In this document: positions 1 to 11,600 of the stretch, in pieces
How the letters are laid out: every line of letters starts with the position of its first letter
How positions within the stretch are numbered: the stretch's first letter is position 1
Assembly: GCF_018139145.2 (NCBI RefSeq)
Contig: NC_059475.1
Span: 20,154,937-20,218,936, forward strand
Length of the DNA: 64,000 nucleotides
Origin: Gymnogyps californianus
Lineage: Eukaryota; Chordata; Aves; Accipitriformes; Cathartidae
Direction of reading: 5' to 3'
Program-made: the position numbers and the translations under genes
Notes under the pieces: generated by a model
Told to the model about the DNA's origin: nothing
The model's input: the letters and a program-made list of their open reading frames with translations, nothing else
Databases searched by the model: none

Positions 1-3000
1 ATCCCAGACATCCAAAGTAGAGCCCTACCCCCCCAGATATTCTGTAGTAGAAAAGCTTTAGGCAGTGAATTCAGCTGTGGCCACCAAGGGTTTGCAGGCT
101 TATGTCAGATCACAGTACACTTGTCCTAGGAAAGCACCATGCAGATGTGCTATATACATCATCCTCTCAGGGGACCATGGTGAAGTTCTCTGCTGAAAAG
201 AGGGTTGTGGGAAAGGAGCTTCCCTGTGAACAGAGAGGTGTTAGCAGGGGCTAAGGCTACTGGCCCAAGAAGGAATCATAGGGCATGGGAGAAGGAATGA
301 ATCTGGGGTGGGGTATTCTGAGCCTATTATGCACTTTCAATCAAAAGGAAAGGATTCACTAGATCTAGGCAAAGGTGGCTTGCAATAAAGAGACACAAAA
401 TGAAAGGACCATATTAAAGTGAGATGGGGAAAGGGACAGATGAATCAACAGAGACCAAGGTGGCTATGGGAAGGAATTTGCGGTGTGAAGGAACGGGATG
501 GGGGAAAGGAGCAGCTGAAGATCACAATAAGCAGAAAAGTGTGAAGGCTTGCAAGAAGATACTCATCCTGCAGAGACAGCGAACTGGTAAGTGAACACTG
601 TCCACAAGAGTGTTTGGGAGATTCTTTGCTTCTATAGTCTTGATGATATGACAAGTTCTTTGCAGATGTCTAAAGCAACAAAACTAGTAATTCTTCTACT
701 GTCCAGTCTTTGTGCTGAAACATTAACATACACTTGAGAGCTACCTCTACTTTCTCTCGTTCTTCTCTTTTTTCCTTCTTAAGCACCTTGGACAAACAAC
801 AAATGGCTCAAAAGTGATGAGCTGGGAATGGTATTTAACTGAAGAGTCATTAAACATTGGTACACTGAACAATGCTCCTTGAAACAAGGAGCCGTAATTA
901 TTTTCCTCCTTTGAATAAGTCACAGCAGATAAAGATGAAAGGCCTACTACATTTTCAGGAAATTTATTACTACTTACTTAGTGCACAACTTAAGGCATTG
1001 AAAATGGCTAGAGTCAGGAAGTTTTAAAGTCTGTGCTCTCAAAAGCAGAGCCACTTAAAACTGCCTTTTGCACATTTAGGACTAAAATAAAAGTGCACTC
1101 CATGGGCTATTGATTTATTCCGGCCAACTGCAACTTTAGAGAACACATCTCATTATAAAATGCTTGTGGATGTTCTCCTAGTTCGTGGTTCATTTACAGA
1201 TGATTATAGCACTGTTATTTCATACATCAGTGCTTTGTAATAAACAAAAGCGTTGCCCTGGAGGGGCTTCAGTTTAATCGATATTTCTTCCAGTTACGTT
1301 CCGTTTGAAGATGGTGAGAAACTGCAGGAACTCCCCAAGGACAATAGGCTTACAAGGGCACCCTATCAATTTTAGGAAAGCCCGCACATCAATTTGTCCA
1401 CGTGAGGCCAAATGATGAGTTCTCTTCCCAGTAAGAGGACTTGCAAGGCTACAGTGTGTCTCATCATTTACCTATTTCTTTGAAAGCTAAGAGTCACAGG
1501 GTGATTTCAAGCGCACAAATGGCTGAAAGTGAAACATCCCATTTGACAGATGTCACATCACCAGCTCACATTTGACCTGAGCTCCTGAACTGACTATGTT
1601 TATGGTTCACAAATTCTTGAGATTATTCCCCCCAAAAAAATTTTAAGCTTTTTCACTAATGTCCACACAGTGCTGGAGATTAGGGAGCTCTAATCCTTTT
1701 TAGCTGGTAGGGATCACCACTGAGAGCTACTGCACAGGTGCAGTATGTGATTGCTGTTCCAGAGTGTTAGGGTGCCAGAAGCAGTGCTGGCACATGTCAT
1801 CTGTCGTTAGCACAGCAGGGAGATAAGGTCCAGAGAGATTTTACCTAGGGTTATAAATTGTGGTGGGGATGGACCATGTGTCCCCAAGGAAAGAGCCACC
1901 CTGGTTGATATGCTCTGTGATCTAGGGCAAGACATCTCTCTGCAAAATTAGAGCAAAAGACTTGATCACCTTTTGTTAAGTGTTTTTACAGCCTTAGACA
2001 ACAGGCATCACATAAATATGAAGGATTCATTCTACAATTAACATATGCACTGCCCTATGAAAGCACTTTGCACCACTAAAAGCCTAAAGAGTGCACGTGG
2101 ACAATTATTTTTACATCACTGTAGGGTTTTAAAATTTTATCTTGTTTAATCTCCAGTGAAAGCACTCCTTGTATACCCATTCTCTATTTAATTTTAGTTG
2201 TGGTCTAAGTGCTATTTCTAAGATGCAATAGATTTGAAAGTTAAGTGGCTCCCTACCATACAACAGCATAATTCATGGAAAAAATAAACCTAACAAAATT
2301 ATAAATTCCAAATGACCGGGTTGGAAATCACAGTTCAAAACAGAATACAGGACACCCTCACGGGTCTCTGCAGACCCCTGCATGGGAGCCACAGCAAATA
2401 TGCACGTATTTTATGGAACAACACAAACAGCAGCTTGCAATACAAATCTCAGACAGCAAAGTCCCCAAACGCCTAATTTTCTTCCATGATCCAACTGCTG
2501 CAGCCAGCTCCAGCAGAGAGAGTTTAGATTGAAATGCAAAAAACTGTAGCAATAGAAATAATGAAAAGTAGCACCAAATTGCGAAGTGGTAAGGCCCTTG
2601 TTCTTCAAGCCTCTTTGGGAGCTTTCCCAAATTATTCACATGGCCATTGGTCTGAAAGACATGGGGCTTTTTTTAACCGTTCACCTGCCTCAAAGCCCTC
2701 TCTAAATGTAGTTTAGTAAGAGTGGATACATGCAGGCCAGCTCCATGATTGCCTAAGTTGTATCACATCCAAAATCAGCTAGCAGTAGCATTCAAGAAAG
2801 TCAAGGGAAAACATGGATTTTTATTCAAACCTCTCCACAGTTTTTATATCAATATTCAGTTGACAAATGTGTGTGCACACCCGAAGCACTACTGAAGGTG
2901 AGGGTTGAAAAGGTCTCAAGAGTTTTTCTGTCCAGCTCCCTGACAATGTAAACACAGGTACATGTGAGAGATCATATACTAAAACTGTATCCTCAAGTAA

Positions 3001-6000
3001 TAGCAGCAACAGCAAATGCTTGTCCTGGAACACCATCAAGGAACTTCAAGTCCCCTTCGTAGCTCCTTTTAAGTGTCTGAAATTGGGCACCAGAAATCAT
3101 GGCCCCAGAAATCACCATTATACACATTCACTATGTCTGTGCCTTTTATGTATACATTTAGTATAGTATCTAGCAACATACAGATGTATTATATACATTA
3201 ATTAACAACTTATTTTTGAAGAGTAGGAACAAGTTGAAAATTTCATAGAAATGCCTTCTCCCTATGCATTGAATTTTCTCATGAGCCCATATCTCCACTC
3301 TCACTCTACTACGGTTGGACTGAAATTATTTAAACACAGCTTCCAGTGATGCCACATCATGTGCTAAGTGTTACACTGAGCAGCTGGAAGCAAAGATGTA
3401 AAGAGGAGGAGGAAGAGGAGGAGGAAATGCCACTTGCCTAGAAAATGAGCCAGGAATCAGATGCCAGCCAGGGAAACAAATTGACTTCTGCTGAAGAGGG
3501 TTTTTTTTATTAAAAGATTAAAAAAGCAGATTGGCTGGCTGAAAAAAGAACAGGTGGTGACTCTACTTAAATTCTGTTTTGAAGCACATCCCAGGTTCAA
3601 GAACGAATAGAAATGATTGCTGAACTGTAAAAACATAGCATCATCATCAGTTATACCCATCAGAATAACACTGTGAGTCTTCGCCTTATAGTTACACCAA
3701 GACACGGTGATGTGAGGAAGTCTGTTGCAGCAGACAGATGTCTGTAAAGAAAATCACAGACAATGACAGGTTGTGGTCTGATGCTAAATTTCACCAAGCT
3801 GGTCTCTATGAATTCAAATGGGCCTTAAAGAACATCTCTTTCCAAAACTCTTTGTATGGAGTGAGGGATGGGGGATCAGTGCCTGTGCTTTTCTTCGAAC
3901 AGGACAATGCTATGGATCTACGGTCAGATTAGCAGTGGGGGAATTGATATGTCAAAGTGATGACCTGAACGTCCAAGAGTGAGATTTAAGTGTCCTGTCA
4001 AAATCCTCCTTTTAAAAACTAAGATTCCATGCAAACTGGACTGGCTAGAGGAGATTTTTGTCTTAAAACATCAGTCTGATCAGTTGTGACATAAGATGCC
4101 CAATGCTTTAGCCAATGCCCACATTATTCAGGATCTCAGGAGACAGATACACGGGTTGAATAAGGGAAGGCTATGCATGACAGACCAGCAGGCACTGAGT
4201 CTTTCTAACCACGAAGGGTCACTGTTGATTCAATCAGATGAGGAAACAGTGGGGAAAGTACTTTTGATTATAAAAACAAGAAACTGACTTCATCTGAGAA
4301 GGCCCTCTAATCCCTAAGATGCCTGTCAAGGCTTGATGATGTTCTTCTAGGATACTTCCCATGGCAATAGCACTCCTGACTGCAGTGCACAGCCACTAAG
4401 ACAGGATGCAGGTTGGTTGCAGCTGCCCTTCAATTACAAATTTCTCCTCAATCGTTTACATCTTACTCCAGAAAAAAGTGTGCTAGCAAGATCCTTAACT
4501 TACAAATGTCCACAGACACCAACAGCAACTTGGATATCTGACCTGTCCTCCCCAAGGCATATATTAGCCATTAGCAAATCTCAACCTGGAATCTCCAAAC
4601 TTTCATCTTTCTTTGCATAGGTTAATGAGGGGTCACAGGATTCTCCTCTCTGTTGCCACAGATAAGGACAATTCCCTATTTTTTTCCTGGGGAATAGCCT
4701 TCTTGTTGGTTTCTGACTTTTTTTCCTTCTTTTAGGATAGTTCTCAAAGCTCTGTCCACTGGGCTAATATCAGCTGATTTCACTACTCAGCCTTACATTA
4801 TCTTCCTTCTTGTTCAAAGAATTGCTATCATGTCATCATCTTATTTAACAAAGGAGGAAAAGACGATTTTAAGCACCAATTTACTACATCTCAGGCCCTC
4901 TGTCTTCAAATGCCAGGGGGAGAGAAAGAACTTCAGTGTTAACGAGACAACATGCTAAAACACACACCAGAGTGCTGCATTACCTCAGAAGGTGGCAGCA
5001 CATCTTACATACATGTAGCATTTCAGCTTTTTTTTCTTTTTAAAAAGGAACAGTGTGCAGACAGAAACCACCCAATTATGACTAATTTACACACTCTGGA
5101 ATAATCCAGCTGCTATACTGCAGCTTCACACCTGCAATTGTGTGCTGCAGTCTGCACAGGCTCTGCAACCATTCATTACGCTTTAGGATATCTCACATCT
5201 ACGAAGAGTCCAGCTGCAGTGAGCTCGCACCAGGCTGGGGAACTGGACAGGATGCTCTGCAACAGCAGCTTCAGGTTGAGCCATACCTGGGTCTCAACAC
5301 TGCAAAGGTGAGAGAAGCATATGGGAGTACTCTGAGCTCTCCCTGCTGTCACTAAGGCAGAGAAAGTGCACACGAACCAGGGAAAGGAGCAAGCACCAGC
5401 CATGGAGAGAGACAGGCAGGTGAATGAAGACACAAGCATTTTTAAAAGCTTGTACAGGGCAGCGAGGATAGGGGGAAAAGCAAACTAAGATTTAAGAATA
5501 AAGGGGGGAGCAGGAAACTGCAACTAGCTGGGCAAAGGAAGGGAAACTGATAAGAAAATACTGTCTTTGATGGGGTCAGGAGAGAAACTGTAGGTTGAAC
5601 GTACACAAAAGTTGCTAAGTGATCAAGGGCACAGGGACTGAAGCAGAGCTATAGGGAAGGGGCCTGACACTGGCTGTAGGGCCACACTGGGAAAAGACAG
5701 GCTTGGAACAAGAATAATCTAGAAAAAGAGGCAAAAGAGGTCACTCTTGGGAAAACACGCACACGCATAAATCCCGCGCTCCAGTGAATATCCACCTCCT
5801 GACCAGGATGAATGCTTCCTGTGTCTTATTGCTTCTCTGCTGTCAACAAATTCCTGTGCAACCTGCTGGCAAAACATCTCAAAAAGAGAACTCACCTATA
5901 TAAACATGAAGAAATGACAGAATTTGTGTCTTATACTTTTGCCGATGTGAAGTCACTTATATGGGCCTCCATCTCCACCAGAGGACAAGTGGCTACTCAG

Positions 6001-6495
6001 CTGCAGATAAAGGCAGGCAGCATCAGCCTTCAGGAAACCTGCTGCAGGAATTGGTGTTAGCATATATGCAGCCACCTGCGATTGTCAGTCAATCAGGAAG
6101 ACTGGCTGGATGAATATTCAAAGCCCAATACTCAGAGGACAGCAGGTAACCAAGCCTCTTTTGCTGTAAATCTTCAGAAGGAATATGAAGGCAGCAAACT
6201 ATCTTTAACTCTTCAAATTACATTACACATTGATTAATGACATTAAATATTCCCTGCACATTTTAGCTATAACTTACATCACTTATTTGCATCTCTGTTG
6301 AATTAGGGGACAACTCACTTATGGGTCAGGCACAAAAATCCCATTTACCCAGCATCGGCATGATAGCACCTTTACTTGAGATCATCCCTTATGAAAAGGT
6401 GCAACACGTTAACACTGGGGCTTCAGCACACAGAAAGTCCCTGCCCTCCACACATTCATGCGCTTGCTTAATGCCAAGACCCTCTATGGACATTA
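1..6495. other. Non-coding stretch, no gene recognised
   Basis: AT-rich vertebrate-type DNA with stops in every frame; all ORFs are under 100 codons and none shows a known domain. It contains a short GA-rich tract at 3402-3426 and a weak MIR-like patch near 1816-1880 (an AGG..CAGAGAG..TT pattern as in the reverse complement of MIR). The segment at about 1080-1320 is an unbroken non-repetitive stretch that could be conserved non-coding DNA, but nothing in one sequence can show that. Confidence 0.6.
3402..3426. repeat. Short GA-rich microsatellite
   Basis: A run of GAGGA/GAGGAA units about 25 bp long. All-purine on the + strand, no obvious role. Confidence 0.7.
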
Positions 6496-6500
6496 ACGGG
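6496..6500. repeat. Target-site duplication, left (ACGGG)
   Basis: Five bases identical to 7083-7087 on the other side of the LTR. They mark the integration site and fix the LTR ends exactly. Confidence 0.9.
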
Positions 6501-6772
6501 TGTCCTGGTTTCAGCTAGGACAGACTTAATTTTCTTCCTAGTAGCTGGTATAGTGCTGTGTTTTGGATTTAGTAGGAAAACAATGTTGATAACACGCTGA
6601 TGTTCTTAGTTGTTGCTGAGTAGTGTTTATACTAAGTCAAGGATTTTTCAGCTTCTCGTGCCCAGCCAGCAAGAAGGCTGGAGGGGCACAAGAAGCTGGG
6701 AGGGGACACCATCAGGACAGCTGACCCAAACTGGCCAAAGAGCTATTCCATACCATATGACATCATGCCCAG

Positions 6773-6780
6773 TATATAAA
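6773..6780 (+). promoter_or_regulatory. LTR TATA box
   Basis: TATATAAA in the middle of LTR copy 1, in the position expected of a retroviral core promoter. The equivalent site in copy 2 is at 53892-53899, so it is a shared family feature. Whether it is active today cannot be seen. Confidence 0.65.
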
Positions 6781-6955
6781 CTGGGGGAGTTGGCTGTGAG
6801 GGGCGGATCGCAGCTCGGGAACTAACTGGGCATCGGTCAACAAGTGATGAGCAATTGCATTGTGCACCACTTGCTTTGTATAGTTTAATTCTTTTAGTAT
6901 TACTATTGTCATATTATTATTATCATTATCATTGTTTTTCATTCCTTTCTGTCCT

Positions 6956-6961
6956 ATTAAA
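6956..6961 (+). terminator. LTR polyadenylation signal (ATTAAA)
   Basis: ATTAAA about 180 bp after the TATA box, the expected order U3-R-U5. The same ATTAAACTG context occurs in copy 2 at 54078-54083. Confidence 0.5.
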
Positions 6962-7082
6962 CTGTCTTTATCTCAACCCACGAGGTTTTTTTTCCTGATT
7001 CTCTCCCCCATCCCAGGGGTGGGGGGGGAGTGAGCGAGCCACTGCGTGGTGCTTAGTTGCTGGCTGGGGTTAAACCACGACA

Positions 7083-7087
7083 ACGGG
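7083..7087. repeat. Target-site duplication, right (ACGGG)
   Basis: Perfect copy of 6496-6500 immediately after the terminal CA of the LTR. Confidence 0.9.
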
Positions 7088-7898
7088 ACTGCTCATGAGA
7101 GGAAACCAGACCCATGAGTATGGACCATATTGAAGCTTAGCTGAGGGAAAAAAAGGATGAGACCAGGGGAGCTGGGGCCAAGCAATTGCACAATATAACA
7201 AATACAGAAGTATAGTCTTGGATATCTGTCTCTCATACAGACTCACACCTGCAGTGTGAGTATTGAAACTTCCCTCTCCAGAGAGAGACAGCTGGCTACA
7301 ATCTCATGTCCAGAAATGGAGCGAGGAGCTGTGGGTCAGCAGGCCTTCCCTCTGAACTCCTGCTGTGGCATCTGGTCTGCATTGCATGCACGCCTGCAAA
7401 ACTCTTTGTCTGGGATTCAGAATTGTTCAAACAAAACAGTGCTTGAAGAGGAGCTCTGAGCCTGACGATTCAGCATATAGACAATAAACCTTCCTTTAGG
7501 AAACAACAAAATAAACTGTGAGCAAGAAAAGAGCAAAGGCTTAATTAATTTGTGTCCATTTACTAATGGCAGACTATTTGCACAATGCCAGGAGCCTCCC
7601 TTCCATTTAACAGTACAAGAAAGGCAGAGTACTTCTGACCTGCTGACAACGTTGTAGCTGACCTCTAGCATAATGGACCTAAGTAAAGGAAGGGAAAATA
7701 TTACTGTGGTTGTTACCACAAAGACTTGAAAGGTCGTAGTCAGCAGCACAGCAATACTCTGAAACATATGCTACTGAGGGACTGTCACCATAAAAGTTTC
7801 AGCTGTAAATATTGTCTCTGCAGTAGCAGAAACAGAAGATGTTTTGTGTTCATCATCCAAATTGAATTACAAAAACTCCAAATATCAACCAGTCAGGC

Positions 7899-7932
7899 TA
7901 TATACGTATACACACAAACACGCACACACATA
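7899..7932. repeat. Alternating purine-pyrimidine TA/CA tract
   Basis: Mixed TATACGTATA and CACA units, imperfect. Such tracts can adopt Z-DNA in principle; here it is simply a short decayed microsatellite. Confidence 0.6.
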
Positions 7933-10673
7933 AATCTTTCATCAGTTGGGAATGTTTCCAGCTTTTGATGCTGGGTCTTGAATTAACATTGCAGTTTCTC
8001 TCTCTCTGAGTTACCCCAAAGCTCTAACAGATTGTGCGGTGCTTTTATTAGCACCCACCTGGAATGAACAGAAGGGGAAGGTGGTGAGGGAAAGACGGCA
8101 AGGAGCATAGCAAGCTCACAGTGGTTTAGGTAATAAAATAGAAAGCAACTGAGGCCATTCACCAACTGCTGCCACTCAGCTTTATCACAAGACTGAACTA
8201 AATTCTGCCTTCATAGTCATACATATACAACTCATCATCTTCACCGTGAACAGTTCACATGTGCATGGGGACAAAATTGAGCTCGAAGTGATACAGAATG
8301 GCTGTGCCAGCCACTTGAAGAAAATGCCTGGCCACATAGTGCTGAAAGCTATATTTGAAAAACACAGCGGCCACCCAGACCTAGCTGCCATCATCCATCC
8401 AGTCCCCCACTGTCATGATCAGCTGGTCTGTAACTGGCTACGGCCTGCCATGAGTTGGTTCTCAAAACATGTCTGAAAACAGAAAACCGATGAAGATACA
8501 GAGTGGGCAGCTTCTGCCTTTGCACCAACATTCACCAACTGAAGTGAGGAAACACACACTAATCATTTTGTATGATAGAGTCACCTTAACAAAGCTTTGT
8601 CCCAGCATCCATGTCTCTTGCTGTCAAAATAAACACTGACAGTCTGAATGCCCTTTATATAGCTACAGAGATATCAGCCTCTGACAATATTTGATTCTAC
8701 TAACGTTATCTCTTAAGCTTATTTTGGATTTCACAACACATCTTCACTAGAAATGCAAGTACCTAGCAACATTATCAACTGTTCTGGTGGACACTACCTT
8801 GGTGCTTTCTATGGAGGGAAGGGAGGAAGGGAAGAAGTCCCAGAAATGACATTTGCTTTAAGGCTCTGCAGCAGTCAGGCAATCTTCCTGATAAAAGCCG
8901 GTAAAATGTGCATCTACTTGGAAGAATGAAGGCTCAAGTCCCCACCTCCCAGTGCAGACTACTTATAAAATTATGCCCCGGCATTTATTTATTGATTTGT
9001 AGTAATATGAGAGTGCTGAAACAGAAATGAATGGAAGAGTTCTGCCCAACTTTGAGATCAAAAAAGCATTTTCTAAGGTTCCAGGAGAAAAAAACCCAAC
9101 CAGCCACGCACCCTTCCCTGCTTCTGTGTGATTTTGTATAAACAATTTGGTGGTGTTGAGAGGCAGTAGCTCACCAACTTGAATACAGAAAACTGCTGGT
9201 TGTCCAGAATAACAGAGCACAAACAGCATCTCTTTGCTATTCTGTTCCAGCATGTCTGCATCTTGCCTTTCCTTCTGTAAGATGTTTCTCCAGGGTAAAT
9301 CAAACTCCAAGCTCCATTCAGCTCATGGACCTTCTACAAGATCATCAGCAAAGGCTTTATGCATAACATGAGCCATCTTAACTAGTGGATCATGCCTGCT
9401 TTACGACCACGACACTACTACTTATATCCTTAATGCATCTCCAGGTGATTAAAGTAAAGAAATTAGGAAAAGCCTCTTACTGAAATCCCTGTGAGAAACA
9501 AACATACTGAACACTCTTTCATTCATTCAGGGCCCTATGATGCAGACACGTGCTCTTTCTAAATAAAAAGATGATCACCAAATCTGTTCATGAAGGCCTT
9601 GTATCAGCCATTGGGAACTGATAACTCTAAGCCATTTAAAGGTAAAATACATCTGAACAAGAGAAATTTGAGAGTAAAATCTTCTGCCTGCTAAGCACGA
9701 GCCCCTGTTTCCGCAGCAGAGTGTTTACTGTTACTTGAGGCAATGCCTATGCACACCAAGGTGGGCAAATGTCTATGTTTACTGAGTGCCTGTCAGAAAA
9801 ACTTACTGGTGGTTATCTCCTGGGCCAAATTCTGACTCTGAGAACTACAAAGTAAAAGTGAGCAGTCAATACCCCAGAAGATCTGTGAATGAGAGAGACG
9901 ATTATAAGTCCAAATAGACCTGGGGGAGCCATGTAAATGTATTACAAGCACCAAGATTTATATTAATGCCTGGAGCTGACAAGGTCTCTCTTCTTATTTA
10001 ATTGCCCACTCATGACTAAGTTAAGTGAGTCCACATGGGACCATGAGGTAAAGATGAGTTGCTCTGTCTAGCCTCAACACTGAATGCAATACAACACTAA
10101 TACAAAGAGCGAATCTCCCAAGCACAGATCACTATATTATCAAGCAATTGCTGACAGCTAAAATAATTCAATTTAGGGTGGAAATACACCTTGCAGTGCA
10201 CAGACAGACTGGTCTCTGCACACTAATCTGGCAATGATCTTGCTAGGAAATTTGCTACTGAAACCTCTTCCTCTCCTCTCTTGATAAATGCAATCTTGTG
10301 CTACTTACATTTGTTTAAAATGCTGCTGTAGCAATTCCTCCCCAACTTAAAGCTACAATCACAATAACTCCTATGATTCTCTCCACCTGCTCTCAGTTAC
10401 TTGTTTTAACACTGAGGGTCCTTCCTGGCTTCTCACCACACTTATCCTCTATCACACACTGACCTCCCAGCTCCACTATACCAAAATCAGTCTGTATCAT
10501 TCATCTGCAAAGCTTTTCAGGAACCAGTTTTGTCCTCTCCTCTCCCCTGGCAGTGCCTGTACATATGAATACCTGTTAAAAATCCTCATGGCCTCCTCCT
10601 GGCATCAGAGATCTCCTCAGGTAGAAAGGCCAAAAAGTAATCACAAACAGCAACCTGTGAGTGGTTGGGCAGC

Positions 10674-10686
10674 TATATATATATAT
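10674..10686. repeat. Short (TA)n microsatellite
   Basis: About six TA units followed by TGTAG. Confidence 0.75.
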
Positions 10687-10749
10687 GTAGTGTACTCCAT
10701 TGCCATGTTCTCCCCATTCTCTTGTGTTCTTCATATCCATTTATTGCCT

Positions 10750-10862
10750 CTGACTTGACTGCAAGTTCTTTAGGGCAAGGACTCCTGGATAATAAGCCTT
10801 TGTGTAATACATTATTCATGTCCATGTGGGTTTCTAGGCACAACTGTGATACAAATCCTAAA
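10750..10862 (+). repeat. Ancient L2/MIR-like interspersed repeat, 3' tail
   Basis: The segment reads like the 3' tail of old amniote repeats: a TTGACTGCAAGTTCTTTAGG start (consensus-like GACTGTAAGCTCTTTGGGGCA), then a GCAAGGACT block, then GGTTTCTAGGCACAACTGTGATACAAAT. The match is to remembered consensus sequence and was made by eye. The copy at 26174-26287 is the same family in the opposite orientation. I cannot assign it securely to L2, a SINE or another class; upstream bases from about 10380 may belong to it too. Confidence 0.6.
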
Positions 10863-11004
10863 TGACAGTGGTAAGACAACTACTGGCATGAGCTTAAAAG
10901 CCAGGCTGAGCCCTTTAGAAAAGTCTGGCCTCAGTGATAAATCTAGGTTTTTAAATAACCCATAGTCCCAGAGCATTCGAGTGACTCATCTACACCAATT
11001 AATT

Positions 11005-11138
11005 TATTCTTACAACACCTAGGCTAGACAGGGAAATTTAAGCTCCCTCACTTAATGACTTTGGGATACTGAAGGATGCGCAAAGAGAGGGACTGAATGC
11101 AAGATCTGCAGCCTTTGATCTTAACCACAAGATTATAT
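11005..11138 (-). repeat. MIR-like (CORE-SINE) fragment
   Basis: Read on the + strand, this matches the reverse complement of MIR in order: a GGGAAAT.. block, CACTTAATGACTTTGGG (consensus-like AAGTGACTTGCCCA), GAGAGGGACTGAATGCAAGATCT, and TTAACCACAAGA. The last block corresponds to the tRNA-derived 5' end of MIR (reverse complement of TAGTGGTTA). Divergence is high, as expected for a repeat that predates birds. Confidence 0.6.
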
Positions 11139-11477
11139 TTTCTCCCTTTGGGAACTACAGCCAAAGGCAGAAACGAAGTAGTATGAACAAGCTGCCTCCA
11201 AAGAGCAACATCCCTTCTTACACTTATGAAACAAGGTCAAAGAAAGTTGGAATAAGCAGGCATTACCCTGTGCAATCCAAAAGGGATAATGCATTTAAAT
11301 GTGTGTTACTTAAATCATAAATGGGTAGGTGTGAGCAAAAACTTCAGATACACAGTATATTGTGTAATACTGGGAGAGAGGGAGGAAGCAAAGATCGGAT
11401 CTGAAATACTTATTTTCATCTTTAAGCCATATTAACTCTCTTCCTGACACAGCAAAAGAGAAATGAAACTCTTAATT

Positions 11478-11600
11478 TATCCTCACAGCATAGTATTAAA
11501 TAGGAAAGTTTTAGCTCTGCTTTACAGATGAAAAATTGACATATATTGACTTAACTAAACATAAAAGAGTGAAACATCCAGCAAATCAAACAGCACATCT
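11478..11600 (-). repeat. Second MIR-like fragment
   Basis: CTCACAGCATAGTATTAAATAG followed by CTTTACAGATGAAAAATTGA matches the reverse complement of the MIR 3' half (CATTTTACAGATGGGGAAACTGAGG), and the next 60 bases keep the AACT..AAGTG-like order loosely. It lies 340 bp from the previous fragment in the same orientation but covers overlapping parts of MIR, so it is a separate insertion. Confidence 0.5.

Larger units (their letters stand above)
6501..7082 (+). mobile_element. Solo LTR of an avian ERVL-like endogenous retrovirus, copy 1
   Basis: A 582-bp long terminal repeat that begins TGTCCTGGTTT and ends CCACGACA, flanked by a perfect 5-bp direct repeat ACGGG (6496-6500 and 7083-7087). 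TG..CA ends plus a 5-bp duplication fit retroviral integration; 5 bp is usual for class III (ERVL-like) elements, which is the basis of the class call. Internal landmarks are a TATA box at 6773-6780, an ATT-rich stretch near 6900-6945, an ATTAAA polyadenylation signal at 6956-6961 and a G-rich run near 7016-7030. No primer-binding site, gag, pol or env follows the LTR, so this is a solo LTR left by recombination between the two LTRs of a provirus. The copy at 53627-54204 belongs to the same family. The short ORFs inside are chance. Confidence 0.93.
7088..10749. other. Non-coding stretch, no gene recognised
   Basis: No ORF with a recognisable domain. It holds an alternating purine-pyrimidine tract at 7899-7932 and, near 10370-10750, a pyrimidine-rich stretch that may be the 5' continuation of the ancient L2/MIR-like repeat whose 3' tail follows. 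A short (TA)n run lies at 10674-10686. Confidence 0.55.
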
